64,000 nt of DNA from Tepidamorphus sp. (GTDB lineage Bacteria > Pseudomonadota > Alphaproteobacteria > Rhizobiales > Tepidamorphaceae), in NCBI GenBank assembly GCA_028280885.1, contig JANQKY010000073.1, positions 25,587-89,586 of the forward strand, given 5' to 3'. Below, piece by piece: positions 45,912 to 54,120 of this stretch. Under the pieces are notes generated by a model. It was not told the DNA's origin. It made no database searches and was given only the letters and a program-made list of their open reading frames with translations. Position numbers and translations under genes: made by a program. Each line of letters opens with the position of its first letter. The stretch's first letter is position 1.

Positions 45912-47586
45912 GACTGTCTTCCCGCCCGGCCTGATCCTGTTTCTCGGCGCCTTCCTGCTGCCGGTCCTGTCTGGCCATATCCGCTCGGTCGTCGCGCTGG
46001 CGCTGCCGCTGATCGCCTTGTTCCTGGTCTGGAGCGTGCCCGACGGGGCGGCGCTGACGATCCACTGGTTCGGCTACGAGCTTGTGCCCGTGCAGGGCGA
46101 CGCGCTCGCCCGCCTGTTCGGCACGGTGTTCACGCTGATGGCCTTTGCCGGCGGCCTGTTCGCGCTGCATCGCGACAACCGGTTCGAGCTGGCGGCGGCC
46201 TATGCCTATGCGGGCGCCTCGGTCGGTGTCGTCTTCGCCGGCGATCTGCTCACCGTCTTCGTGTTCTGGGAGCTGATGGCGCTCGCCTCGACCTTCGTCA
46301 TCTGGTGCGCTGGCCCGAGCGCCTGGGGCGCGAGCCTGCGCTACGCCATCATCCATCTTATCGGCGGCGTCGTGCTGATGGCCGGCATCGCAGCCCATGT
46401 CGTCGCCACCGGCTCGGTCGCCTTCACCGCCATGGAGCTCGGCTCGATCGGCACCTGGCTGATCCTGATCGGCTTCCTGATCAATGTCGGCGCGCCGCCC
46501 GTCTCCGCCTGGGTGCCGGACGCCTATCCCTCCGCCTCCTGGAGCGGTGCGGTATTCCTGTCGGCCTTCACCACCAAGACGGCGGTGCTGGTGCTGATGC
46601 GCGGCTTTCCCGGCACCGAGATGCTGATCTGGGTCGGGCTCTATATGATCTTCTACGGGATCATCTACGCGATCCTGGAAAACGACATGCGCCGCATCCT
46701 GTGCTACTCGATCGTCAATCAGGTCGGCTTCATGGTCGTTGGCATCGGCATCGGCACCGAGATGGCGATGAACGGGGTAGCGGCGCACGCGTTTGCCCAT
46801 ATCGTCTACAAGGCGCTGCTCCTGATGTCGGCGGGCTCCGTGCTCTACGCCACCGGCAAGAGCAAGACGACGGAACTCGGCGGCCTGTTCCGGTCGATGC
46901 CGGTGACGACGATCTGCGGCATCGTCGGCGCCCTGTCGATCTCCGCCTTCCCGCTGACGTCGGGCTTCGTCGCCAAATCGATGATCCTGCAGGGCGCGAT
47001 CGACGCGCACATGGCGCTGGTCTTCTTCGGCCTGACGACCGCGTCGGCCTGCGCCTTCCTCTATGTCGGCCTGAATTTCCCGTGGTTCACCTTCTTCGAC
47101 CGGGATTCAGGTCTCCGGCCCAAGGATCCGCCGGCCAACATGACGATCGCCATGTGGCTGTTGGTGGCGCTGTGCATCGGCATCGGCGTCGCGCCGGGCC
47201 TGTTCTACGAGCTGATGCCCTATCCGGTCGACTACAAGCCCTACACGACCGCGCATGTCGTGCTGCAACTGCAGCTTCTGCTGTTCTCCGGCCTCGTCTT
47301 CTTCCTGCTCCTCAAGCAGTTGCGCCATACCCCGACGATCACGCTCGACTTCGACTGGTTCTGGCGCGGGCTTGGCCGGGCGCTCGGCCGGGAGTTCGAC
47401 GGGCTGTCGGTCACCGCCTGGGAGCGCCTGACCGGGCGGATGCTGGAGGCCGCGCGGCGCTTCGTCGCCGGCATCTACCGCCATCATGGCCCGCAGGGCA
47501 TTCTGGCGCGCGGCTGGCCGACCGGCCTTATGACGCTCTGGGCGACGCTGCTGCTCGCCGCCTGGCTGATCGCTTACTATGTCTGA
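45904..47586 (+). CDS. Proton-conducting NuoL/M/N-type antiporter subunit, third copy
   Basis: 560 residues, about 14 membrane helices and a longer C terminus ending in an extra helix (LWATLLLAAWLIAYYV). Core markers: LLTVFVFWELMALASTFVIW with the conserved Glu, NVGAPPVSAWVPDAYPSASW in place of the usual Lys-Pro-Leu-His segment, TTKTAVLVLMRGF, and YSIVNQVGFMVVGIGIGT. The helix-7 channel Lys found in the other copies is not evident at the same place, so this copy may conduct differently. It is the last gene of the operon. Confidence 0.87.
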   Translation: MIETVFPPGLILFLGAFLLPVLSGHIRSVVALALPLIALFLVWSVPDGAALTIHWFGYELVPVQGDALARLFGTVFTLMAFAGGLFALHRDNRFELAAAYAYAGASVGVVFAGDLLTVFVFWELMALASTFVIWCAGPSAWGASLRYAIIHLIGGVVLMAGIAAHVVATGSVAFTAMELGSIGTWLILIGFLINVGAPPVSAWVPDAYPSASWSGAVFLSAFTTKTAVLVLMRGFPGTEMLIWVGLYMIFYGIIYAILENDMRRILCYSIVNQVGFMVVGIGIGTEMAMNGVAAHAFAHIVYKALLLMSAGSVLYATGKSKTTELGGLFRSMPVTTICGIVGALSISAFPLTSGFVAKSMILQGAIDAHMALVFFGLTTASACAFLYVGLNFPWFTFFDRDSGLRPKDPPANMTIAMWLLVALCIGIGVAPGLFYELMPYPVDYKPYTTAHVVLQLQLLLFSGLVFFLLLKQLRHTPTITLDFDWFWRGLGRALGREFDGLSVTAWERLTGRMLEAARRFVAGIYRHHGPQGILARGWPTGLMTLWATLLLAAWLIAYYV

Positions 47587-47603
47587 CCGCAGACCGGCGC
47601 GGT

Positions 47604-47727
47604 TCTGTAATTATCGGCCCTGCTTCGGCCCAGCCCTGTAATTATCGGGCCGGTTTCGGCCCAGTCCTGTAGTTATCGGGCCGGTTTCGGCCCAGTCCTG
47701 TAATTATCGGGCCGGTTTCGGCCCGAC
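47604..47727 (+). repeat. Four tandem 31-bp hairpin repeats after the antiporter operon
   Basis: Units begin at 47604, 47635, 47666 and 47697, each reading CCTGTAATTATCGGGCCGGT then TTCGGCCCAGT with few changes. Each unit contains GGGCCG, GTTT, CGGCCC, a 6-bp hairpin with a 4-base loop. They start 17 bases after the last antiporter stop codon. They may slow or terminate transcription or stabilise the mRNA 3' end. No spacers vary between units, so this is not a CRISPR array. Confidence 0.85.
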
Positions 47728-48112
47728 GCGGGCGGTCTTGCAAGACGCCCTCGGCCGCCATCCCTGGCCAACGAGCTCAGCGGAAACGCCGGGGAGACGC
47801 CGGCTTGATTCTGACTCTCCGGCAGGGCGCCGGATTCACTGACCGGGTATTTGGCCGTACTGGCCGAGGAGTCACTTCCGGAATTGGTGTTCAGGATTTC
47901 GTGAGATCTTATACAAATCACCGAAATAACTTTCAGCACTATGGTTGCGTTCAATTTGCAACTATATTATGTAAATTCCAGTCCGACGAGCCCTCCGATG
48001 ATTCGGCATAGGTTCCGGCACCCGACCGGTAAAATCGTGTCATCGCTGATTGTGCAGTCGTTGACATATTGCACCGGATTTGAGAACCAGACTGAAAAGA
48101 GTATAGAAACAA
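47728..48112 (+). other. AT-rich region upstream of mucR
   Basis: About 385 bases without a gene. From about 47890 the DNA becomes clearly more AT-rich, with runs such as TTGCAACTATATTATGTAAA near 47955. MucR/Ros proteins bind degenerate AT-rich sites and commonly repress their own gene, so this region is a good candidate for autoregulation. TTGACA at 48060-48065 may be a -35 element, but no matching -10 is convincing. Confidence 0.4.
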
Positions 48113-48526
48113 ATGGAACAGGCTACTCCCAAGACAGAGCTGATCGATCTCGCCGCCGATGTCGTATCGGCCTATGTCAGCAACAATACTGTCCCCACCA
48201 GCGATCTCGCCGCGTTGATTGGCGATGTCCATCAGGCCTTGGTCAAGGCGTCGACCGGCGCCATGGAACCCGTCAAGGAAGAGCTCAAGCCGGCGGTGCC
48301 GGTGCGTCGCTCGGTGACGCCCGACTACATCGTCTGCCTGGAAGACGGCAAGAAATTCAAATCGCTCAAGCGCCACCTGCGCACGCACTATGACCTGTCT
48401 CCGGAGGAATACCGCGAGAAGTGGGGTCTGGCGCCCGACTATCCGATGGTCGCGCCCAACTATGCCGCCGCGCGGTCGGCTCTGGCCAAGAAGATGGGGC
48501 TGGGGCAGAGGCGCCGCCGCAAGTAA
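48113..48526 (+). CDS. mucR: MucR/Ros-family zinc-finger transcriptional regulator
   Basis: 137 residues. A global regulator that binds AT-rich DNA and controls polysaccharide, motility, cell-cycle or virulence genes in rhizobia and Brucella. The prokaryotic zinc finger is present: Cys75 and Asp78 (IVCLEDG), His88 and His92 (KRHLRTHY), the Cys-Asp-His-His variant. It is followed by [12 protein letters not shown], the conserved downstream segment. The N-terminal half is helical and serves oligomerisation. The basic C terminus ends RRRRK. It has a long AT-rich leader. Confidence 0.96.
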   Translation: MEQATPKTELIDLAADVVSAYVSNNTVPTSDLAALIGDVHQALVKASTGAMEPVKEELKPAVPVRRSVTPDYIVCLEDGKKFKSLKRHLRTHYDLSPEEYREKWGLAPDYPMVAPNYAAARSALAKKMGLGQRRRRK

Positions 48527-48642
48527 GGCCCGAGCAAGTAAGGCCCGGTTCGCATCCGGCGCCGTCCGGCCCGCACTTCGGGGTGCGATGCGGGCGGCGG
48601 CGCCGGAGCTTTATATCCGCAGGCCGCTTTATCCCGACCGGC

Positions 48643-49167
48643 CTATCGCGGCCTCGTTGCGCCCAGCGCAGGTCGATGCGGTGACGTGCGTCCCGCCCGT
48701 GCGGGGCGCAAGCGTCTTCGCTCGGCCGCGATCGCCTGCATCAGCGCGATGTGCCGGTTGATGTCGTAGCTCCAGTGGCCCGCGCGGCCGCGTTGGCGTT
48801 CGTGTCGCAGGGCCCGCATAAGTCTCGCGACGATCGTCCGGGCAACAGCCGGATCATCGCTGTCGAGTTCCTGACGCGTTGCCCGCGCCAGGCCGGGCAG
48901 ATGGCGTCTGCGGTCATAGGCGACTTCTCCGGCGCGCACCGCCGATGAAAGAGATCGGGCAACCACCTGTCCGGTCGCCTCCCCACCACCTGCCGTATCG
49001 CTACCTGCCGTCTGTCCACCCGCCTTCCATATGTCGGCCCGGTGCCTGACAGCGGCACCCGTGCCGTGTCCGGGCGGACGGGCAGCCTCCCCTGACTTTC
49101 GTTCTGATCTTCCAGGGGCATCGTTCCGCCCTTCGGCGATGCCTTGCCCCGTCTTGCCCTGTGACAC
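48643..49167 (-). CDS. Small basic protein, possibly DUF6477-like
   Basis: 174 residues. The first 70 are low-complexity and polar; the second half is helical (LMRALRHERQRGRAGHWSYD, then INRHIALMQAIAAERRRL). The helical half reminds me of the DUF6477 family of alphaproteobacteria, an assignment from memory only. The GTG start at 49167 has GGAGG 7 bases upstream, which supports translation. It converges on mucR and diverges from the DnaA-like gene. Function unknown. Confidence 0.55.
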   Translation of the reverse strand: MSQGKTGQGIAEGRNDAPGRSERKSGEAARPPGHGTGAAVRHRADIWKAGGQTAGSDTAGGGEATGQVVARSLSSAVRAGEVAYDRRRHLPGLARATRQELDSDDPAVARTIVARLMRALRHERQRGRAGHWSYDINRHIALMQAIAAERRRLRPARAGRTSPHRPALGATRPR

Positions 49168-49214
49168 GAGCGGTCCTCCAGTCCTGCGCCACAGGATAGG
49201 GGGACTATCCGACT

Positions 49215-49230
49215 TGTGAATAAATTCACA
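49215..49230. promoter_or_regulatory. Perfect CRP/FNR-type palindrome
   Basis: TGTGAATAAATTCACA is a 16-base perfect palindrome that matches the CRP consensus TGTGA-N6-TCACA exactly. It sits 48 bases before the DUF6477-like start on the minus strand and 134 bases before the DnaA-like start on the plus strand, in AT-rich DNA. A cAMP-receptor-like protein is the obvious candidate; other CRP/FNR-family members bind similar sites. Confidence 0.6.
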
Positions 49231-49363
49231 TCTAATAGTTGCATAAATGGTTTAGTTACGGGCAATTAACCTCATTACGGGTGAAATCTATGCACGCTCA
49301 GTTTTTACACGTTAGAAATGGGAGAATAAATTCCTAGTTCCGTAGTGCCGGACAGAGGTAGAC

Positions 49364-49762
49364 ATGACAGCTTTCGATCGAGGACAATCAAATACACGGA
49401 ATGATTGTATTAAACCGCCGTCAAAAACGGGGATATACGCTGGTTCCGTGCTACAGGATGATCCCTGTCTGATGGATATACTGTCTCAGAAGGTCGCGCG
49501 CAGTTTTCGCGTCCGCAGAGCCAGCATTTTCGCGTCGGACCGGTGTTCGGCCAGGGAATCGCTGGCACGTCACTCGGCGATGTATCTGATGCATGTCGTC
49601 TTCGGCTGCTCCTATACCGATATCGCCGAACGGTTCCAGCGCCACCGCACCAGCGTCCTGTACGCCTGTCGCAAGGTCGAGGACCGTCGTGACGACCAGG
49701 CCTTCGATGCCCGCATTTCGCGGCTGGAACAAACCCTTCGCACCTTCAGGCGGGACGGCTGA
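49364..49762 (+). CDS. DnaA C-terminal-like helix-turn-helix protein
   Basis: 132 residues. The C-terminal 70 match the DnaA DNA-binding domain: SARESLARHSAMYLMHVVFG, then CSYTDIAERFQRHRTSVLYA, equivalent to DnaA's helix-turn-helix and signature (GxSxxxIGxxFxRDHTTVxHA). The AAA+ ATPase part is absent, so this is a stand-alone DNA-binding domain, not an initiator. Its stop overlaps the start of the next gene by one base. It may bind DnaA-box-like sites or act as a transcription factor with its partner. Confidence 0.82.
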   Translation: MTAFDRGQSNTRNDCIKPPSKTGIYAGSVLQDDPCLMDILSQKVARSFRVRRASIFASDRCSARESLARHSAMYLMHVVFGCSYTDIAERFQRHRTSVLYACRKVEDRRDDQAFDARISRLEQTLRTFRRDG

Positions 49763-50601
49763 TGCAAACGGCCGCGGACCGGCGGTTCGCCGCCCGCGCC
49801 CGCCGGGTCTTGACCGCGCTGGCGCCGGAGGGACGGCGGCTCAGCGCACGCGACGATGGCAGCTATGCGCTCTTTTCCGGCACCGACCGCGCCCCGAAAC
49901 TGGTTGTCGATCAGGCTCTTGCCGAAGCGCTGATACGACGTGACTGGCTGCGGGCGGATGGAGGCGCGGACCTCGTCCCGACCGCGGCGGGCTACGCCTT
50001 CCTGCGCCGCGCGGCCGCTCCGGACGATCCCTGGCGCGGCCAGCATCTGGTCGTCGAAGAGACCGTGCAGACCGATGCGGACGGCCGCCGCCGCCGGCGC
50101 AGCCAGGTGGTCAACGAAAGTCCGCTGGCGTGGCTGCGTCGCCGGCGTGGGCCCGGCGGCAAACCGCTTTTGAGTGACGCGCAGTTTCGCGCCGGCGAAC
50201 GGCTGCGCGCCGAGTTCGAGCGCGGGCAGCTCAATCCGCGTGTCACCGCCGACTGGTCCGGCCAGCCCGGCGGCAAGGGGCGGCGTGGGCCCGAGAGCGG
50301 CGCCGTCGAACTTCTGCAATCTGCCCTTGCCGCCCGCGGCCGGGTCGATAAGGCGCTGCAGGCCATCGGCCCCGAGCTCGGCTCGCTGCTGGTCGATGTC
50401 TGCTGTTTTCTGACGGGGCTTGAGGATGCCGAAGCGCGGCGCGGCTGGCCGCGCCGGTCCGCCAAGGTCGTTCTCGTAATCGGCCTTGACCGGCTCGCCG
50501 AACACTATGGCTATGCCGACGCGGCGATCGGCGCCCCGCATGGCGGCGGGATCGTGCATTGGGGCGACAGCTCCTTCCGCCCGGCGCTGAACGGTGATTA
50601 G
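49762..50601 (+). CDS. DUF6456 domain protein
   Basis: 279 residues. An N-terminal winged-helix-like region (residues 1-80) is followed by a basic linker (DGRRRRRSQVVNESPLAWLR) and a helical domain with LSDAQFRAGERLRAEFERGQ and ADWSGQ, which I take as the DUF6456 core. It is probably a DNA-associated protein of Hyphomicrobiales, paired with the DnaA-like protein by a one-base overlap. No catalytic residues are evident. Function unknown. Confidence 0.7.
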   Translation: MQTAADRRFAARARRVLTALAPEGRRLSARDDGSYALFSGTDRAPKLVVDQALAEALIRRDWLRADGGADLVPTAAGYAFLRRAAAPDDPWRGQHLVVEETVQTDADGRRRRRSQVVNESPLAWLRRRRGPGGKPLLSDAQFRAGERLRAEFERGQLNPRVTADWSGQPGGKGRRGPESGAVELLQSALAARGRVDKALQAIGPELGSLLVDVCCFLTGLEDAEARRGWPRRSAKVVLVIGLDRLAEHYGYADAAIGAPHGGGIVHWGDSSFRPALNGD

Positions 50602-50619
50602 GCAGACCGGAACGGGCTG

Positions 50620-51096
50620 TTATCCCTGCCGCTTGAGCGCCAGGGCTGCGTCGGCGCGGATGCGGCCGACCATCGCGGTCAGGCCGTTCGAGCGCTGGGC
50701 GGTCAGATGGTCGCGCAGGCCGAGTGTTTCGAAGGTCTGAGCGGCGTCGATCGCCAGGATCTCGCTGGCCGTCCGGCCCGAATAGAGCGCGTGCAGGATC
50801 GCGATCAGGCCGCGCACGATCAGCGCGTCGCTGTCGCCGACGAAGCTCAGCCGCGGATTCCCGTTCCCCGAGCTGCCATTACCGGAACCACCCGGATCCC
50901 GCTCCCAGGTCGTGGCGAGCCAGACCTGGCTGACGCAGCCCTCGACCTTGTTGGCCGGCGTCCGGTCGCCGTCGGCCAGCGGCGCGAGCGTCCTGCCCAG
51001 CTCGATGACGTAGCGATAGCGGTCTTCCCAATCATCGAGAAACGCGAAGTCGTCGATGATCGTATCGATCGATTGGATCTGGTCTGTGTCGGTCAT
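50620..51096 (-). CDS. sufE: SufE-family cysteine desulfuration protein
   Basis: 158 residues. Accepts sulfur from cysteine desulfurase SufS as a persulfide for Fe-S cluster assembly. The acceptor Cys54 lies in NKVEGCVSQVWL, the family signature. The unusual part is a Gly/Ser/Asn-rich insertion at about 69-80 (GGSGNGSSGNGN) in the loop after the first strand, where other SufE proteins are short. The ATG at 51096 is preferred over one 36 bases upstream. It converges on the DUF6456 gene; no other suf gene is near. Confidence 0.92.
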   Translation of the reverse strand: MTDTDQIQSIDTIIDDFAFLDDWEDRYRYVIELGRTLAPLADGDRTPANKVEGCVSQVWLATTWERDPGGSGNGSSGNGNPRLSFVGDSDALIVRGLIAILHALYSGRTASEILAIDAAQTFETLGLRDHLTAQRSNGLTAMVGRIRADAALALKRQG

Positions 51097-51342
51097 GGCC
51101 GCGGATATAGCGCTGAATGGCGGCGCTGCCAAACCACATTGTGCCGGGCGCTCCCGATCGCAGCATATCGGCCGCTTGAGGCCGGTCGCATGTGGCGCGG
51201 GATAGGGCAGGGGGAGGAGGGACCGGCCGCGAACGGCGAAGGGCAGGACGCCATCCGCGGCCGGATCACGCGGGCGAGCGCCCGGTGACCTGTTTTATAT
51301 GTCTGCGAACCGGGGCGGTCCGATCTCCTGATCCGGGAACGG

Positions 51343-51753
51343 TCAGCTGCTGGTATCGGCGGAGGCCAGATGCCCGGAGTCGTGCTGCGGGTTGTGTAAT
51401 GCGGCTTCCGAGCCCTGCCAGGGAATGTCGCGGTCAGACGCGTTCAGCGTGTCGGTGCCGGTGATGGCCGTGCGATCGTCGCCCAGGTCGAGTTCGGCGA
51501 GATACTCATACAGCATCTTCGCGCCGTGCTGCGCCTTCTGGGTAAACACCTCAAGCGCCTCCGATCCGGTTTCGCAGGTTTCCGGATTGCGGGCGCAGAA
51601 GCCGGCCAGGTCCGACACGGTGCTGCGCGCCGCCGTTATCGCCTCGCTGGCCGAGAGGTCGGTTCCGGCATCGCCATCGTCGCGTTGCGCGTCCCCGATC
51701 GGGATCAGCAGCACGACGATGGACAGCCAGAACGCGGTCCGAATGAGAAACAT
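51343..51753 (-). CDS. DUF5330 domain protein
   Basis: 136 residues. The start MFLIRTAFWLSIVVLLIPIG is a membrane anchor or signal, and FCARNPETCETGSEALEVF plus AQHGAKMLYEYL is the conserved DUF5330 part, with two cysteines that may pair. It is probably periplasmic and restricted to Hyphomicrobiales. The ATG at 51753 has AAGGGCAGAGCC before it; the frame is open much further upstream without plausible start. It is divergent from the histidine kinase gene. Function unknown. Confidence 0.82.
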   Translation of the reverse strand: MFLIRTAFWLSIVVLLIPIGDAQRDDGDAGTDLSASEAITAARSTVSDLAGFCARNPETCETGSEALEVFTQKAQHGAKMLYEYLAELDLGDDRTAITGTDTLNASDRDIPWQGSEAALHNPQHDSGHLASADTSS

Positions 51754-52202
51754 GGCTCTGCCCTTTGCCTCCAACGCGTTTTCGCGTCGATTGAGAGGCA
51801 TCCTGGCACACAAGCGTTGTGATCGGATTTGGCAATTGCGGAAAATTTGAACGAACTGGTTAAGCGCCCCGGCTCGCCACGGGATCTGCCACCATGCCCC
51901 GCCAAGGGGCCTGCCATCATGCCCGCTGTTGGGCCCGCCATCGCGGTTGTCGTCGCGGCTGCCGTCACGCGGGGGCGCGCTTCGACGCCTCATCTTATCG
52001 TGTCGTTAACCCTGATGAAATCGAGGCGCGGTTCCGGCCCGTGCGCCCGGCGCGCGGCGGCCCGGTTTAGGGTTCCCTTAAGGGGGCTCTGGAAAGATCG
52101 CCGACACCGCAGATCGGCGTGTCCCGGCCGTGAACCCCGCCCAGCCGTGAACCCGGTCGGCTGTCGTGTAAGTTTTGCCGCGCCATGTGGCTGGAGTACC
52201 GC
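51754..52202. other. Divergent intergenic region between DUF5330 and histidine kinase genes
   Basis: About 450 bases without a convincing gene. A CtrA half-site-like GTTAACCC lies near 52013, and several short C/G-rich repetitions (GCCATCATGCCCG-like) occur near 51893-51930. No strong promoter match was found. Confidence 0.35.
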
Positions 52203-54101
52203 GTGCGTCTATCTCATCTGCCATCGCCCCTGTTCCGTGTCGCCGCCTCGATGGTGCATGACGATGTGCGCGGCGACCCGGTTCGTGCCGCCTTCCATGC
52301 GCGCTTCATCGCCACGCGCCTGATCGGCGGACTGGCGGCCGTGCTTGCCCTGCCGGTCTATCTGGCGGTGTGGGGCGCGCCCAGCCTGCTTGCGGCGATC
52401 TGCTTCGGCTGGCTCGCAGCCCCGCTGGCAACGGCGCTCTATCTGTCGAAGACCGGCCGCTTCGCCGTCGCCCATCTTCTGTCGGCGGCGACCCTTGCCG
52501 GACTGGTGATTTTCGTTTCCGCATTGACCGGCGGCTTGGCCTCGCCGTTCCTGCCCTGGCTGATCGCGGTGCCCGCCGAGGCCGCGTTGTCGGGTTCGGC
52601 CCGGATCGTACTGATGGCGATGGCGGTCGCTGCCGCCTCCCTGCTCGGCCTCGGCGCCGGCGAGGCGGCGGGCCTGGTCTCGGGCGTCGCGGCAACGGCC
52701 TTTCCCGCCTGGGCGTTCGGCCTCCTGGGAACGCTGCCGACGCTGGTCTATGCCGGTGTGCTGGTGGCGCAGGCCGGCGGCCTGCCGCTGCGCCTGGCGC
52801 AGGACGAACACACGGCGCGTGCCCGGCTGCATCGCCTGCTGGGAGCGGCCGGCGACCTGATCGTGATCGCGCGGCGCAACGGCAACGTCACCTTCGCGAC
52901 CGCGGGTGGACAGAACGACCCGGATCTGGCCGGATCGGATGCGCTTGGCGGCGACGGGCTGTTCAACCGGGTCCATGTCGCCGACCGGCCCGCCTATCTG
53001 AAGGCGCTCGACGATGCCGCCCAGGGCGAAACCGTCTGCACCGAAATTCGTGTCGCAGCCCTTGGCACCGGTGAGGGCTTCGGTGGCGATGGTTTTGGGG
53101 GCGGCGGTTTCGGCTGGGTCGAGATCCGCTGCCGCCCGCTGCCGTCGGCGGGGCCCGGATCGCCGGATATCGTTGCGGTGATCAACCGGATCGAAACCCG
53201 CAAGCAGGCCGAGGGGGCGCTGCAAACGGCCCGCGAACAGGCCGAGCGCGCCAGCATCGCCAAGGGCCGGTTCCTGGCCAGCATGAGCCACGAACTGCGC
53301 ACGCCCCTGAACGCGATCATCGGATTTTCGGAAATTCTCAAGGGCGCTTCGGCGCCTCAACCGGAGCCGTCGGCAGACACCGCCGGGATAACGCTGACGC
53401 CCGAAAAGCAGCATGAATACGCCGCCCTCATCCATGACAGCGGCCTGCATCTGCTCGAACTGGTCAACGACGTGCTGGACATGTCGAAGATCGAGACCGG
53501 GCATTTCGAGATCTTCCCCGAGCCCTTCGAGGCGAGCGACCTGATCGCAAGCTGCTGCAAGCTGGTCGGCGCGCAGGCCGCCGAGGCCGGTCTGCGTATC
53601 GAGACCGACCTGCCACACACGCCCTTCGAGATCCATGCCGACCGGCGGGCCTGCAAGCAGATCCTGCTCAATCTCCTGTCCAACGCGGTCAAGTTTTCCG
53701 AACCGGGCGGCCGCATCGTCGCCGGGACCTATCCCGACGGCGCCGGTTCCGCCTTCTATGTCGCCGATGAGGGCATCGGCATCGCGCAGACCGACATCGC
53801 CCGGCTCGGCGCGCCCTTCGTGCAGCTCAACGATTCCTACAGCCGCCGACACCAGGGCACCGGCCTCGGCCTGTCGGTCGTCAAGGGACTGGTCGGACTG
53901 CATGCCGGTCAGATGCGGATCGAAAGCGAGGTCGGACGCGGCACGCGCATCACCATTCACTTGCCGCATTGTCCGGTGGAAACCGGCGCGGACGGGAAAG
54001 CGGTCGCCGCAATCGTGCCGGACCGCGCGATCGATGCCGCGATCGATCCGGCGATGGACTCCATGATTGACGCCTCTGGGCCGATCCGCATGAGCGCGTA
54101 A
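52203..54101 (+). CDS. Membrane PAS-type sensor histidine kinase (possibly DivJ-like)
   Basis: 632 residues. Five or six N-terminal membrane helices (about 35-195) lead to a PAS-like domain (about 210-325) and a HisKA/HATPase core. The phospho-acceptor is His363 in [20 protein letters not shown]. The ATP-binding lid shows [16 protein letters not shown] (N box), [12 protein letters not shown] (G1) and [14 protein letters not shown] (G2). The PAS-like part has a Gly-rich insertion, [16 protein letters not shown]. The GTG at 52203 has GGAG 6 bases upstream; an ATG 18 bases earlier is possible but lacks a ribosome site. The helices-PAS-kinase layout fits the polarity kinase DivJ, but that identity is inference. 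No response regulator adjoins. Confidence 0.88.
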   Translation: MRLSHLPSPLFRVAASMVHDDVRGDPVRAAFHARFIATRLIGGLAAVLALPVYLAVWGAPSLLAAICFGWLAAPLATALYLSKTGRFAVAHLLSAATLAGLVIFVSALTGGLASPFLPWLIAVPAEAALSGSARIVLMAMAVAAASLLGLGAGEAAGLVSGVAATAFPAWAFGLLGTLPTLVYAGVLVAQAGGLPLRLAQDEHTARARLHRLLGAAGDLIVIARRNGNVTFATAGGQNDPDLAGSDALGGDGLFNRVHVADRPAYLKALDDAAQGETVCTEIRVAALGTGEGFGGDGFGGGGFGWVEIRCRPLPSAGPGSPDIVAVINRIETRKQAEGALQTAREQAERASIAKGRFLASMSHELRTPLNAIIGFSEILKGASAPQPEPSADTAGITLTPEKQHEYAALIHDSGLHLLELVNDVLDMSKIETGHFEIFPEPFEASDLIASCCKLVGAQAAEAGLRIETDLPHTPFEIHADRRACKQILLNLLSNAVKFSEPGGRIVAGTYPDGAGSAFYVADEGIGIAQTDIARLGAPFVQLNDSYSRRHQGTGLGLSVVKGLVGLHAGQMRIESEVGRGTRITIHLPHCPVETGADGKAVAAIVPDRAIDAAIDPAMDSMIDASGPIRMSA

Positions 54102-54120
54102 GGGAAACGGGTGTAGCGGG

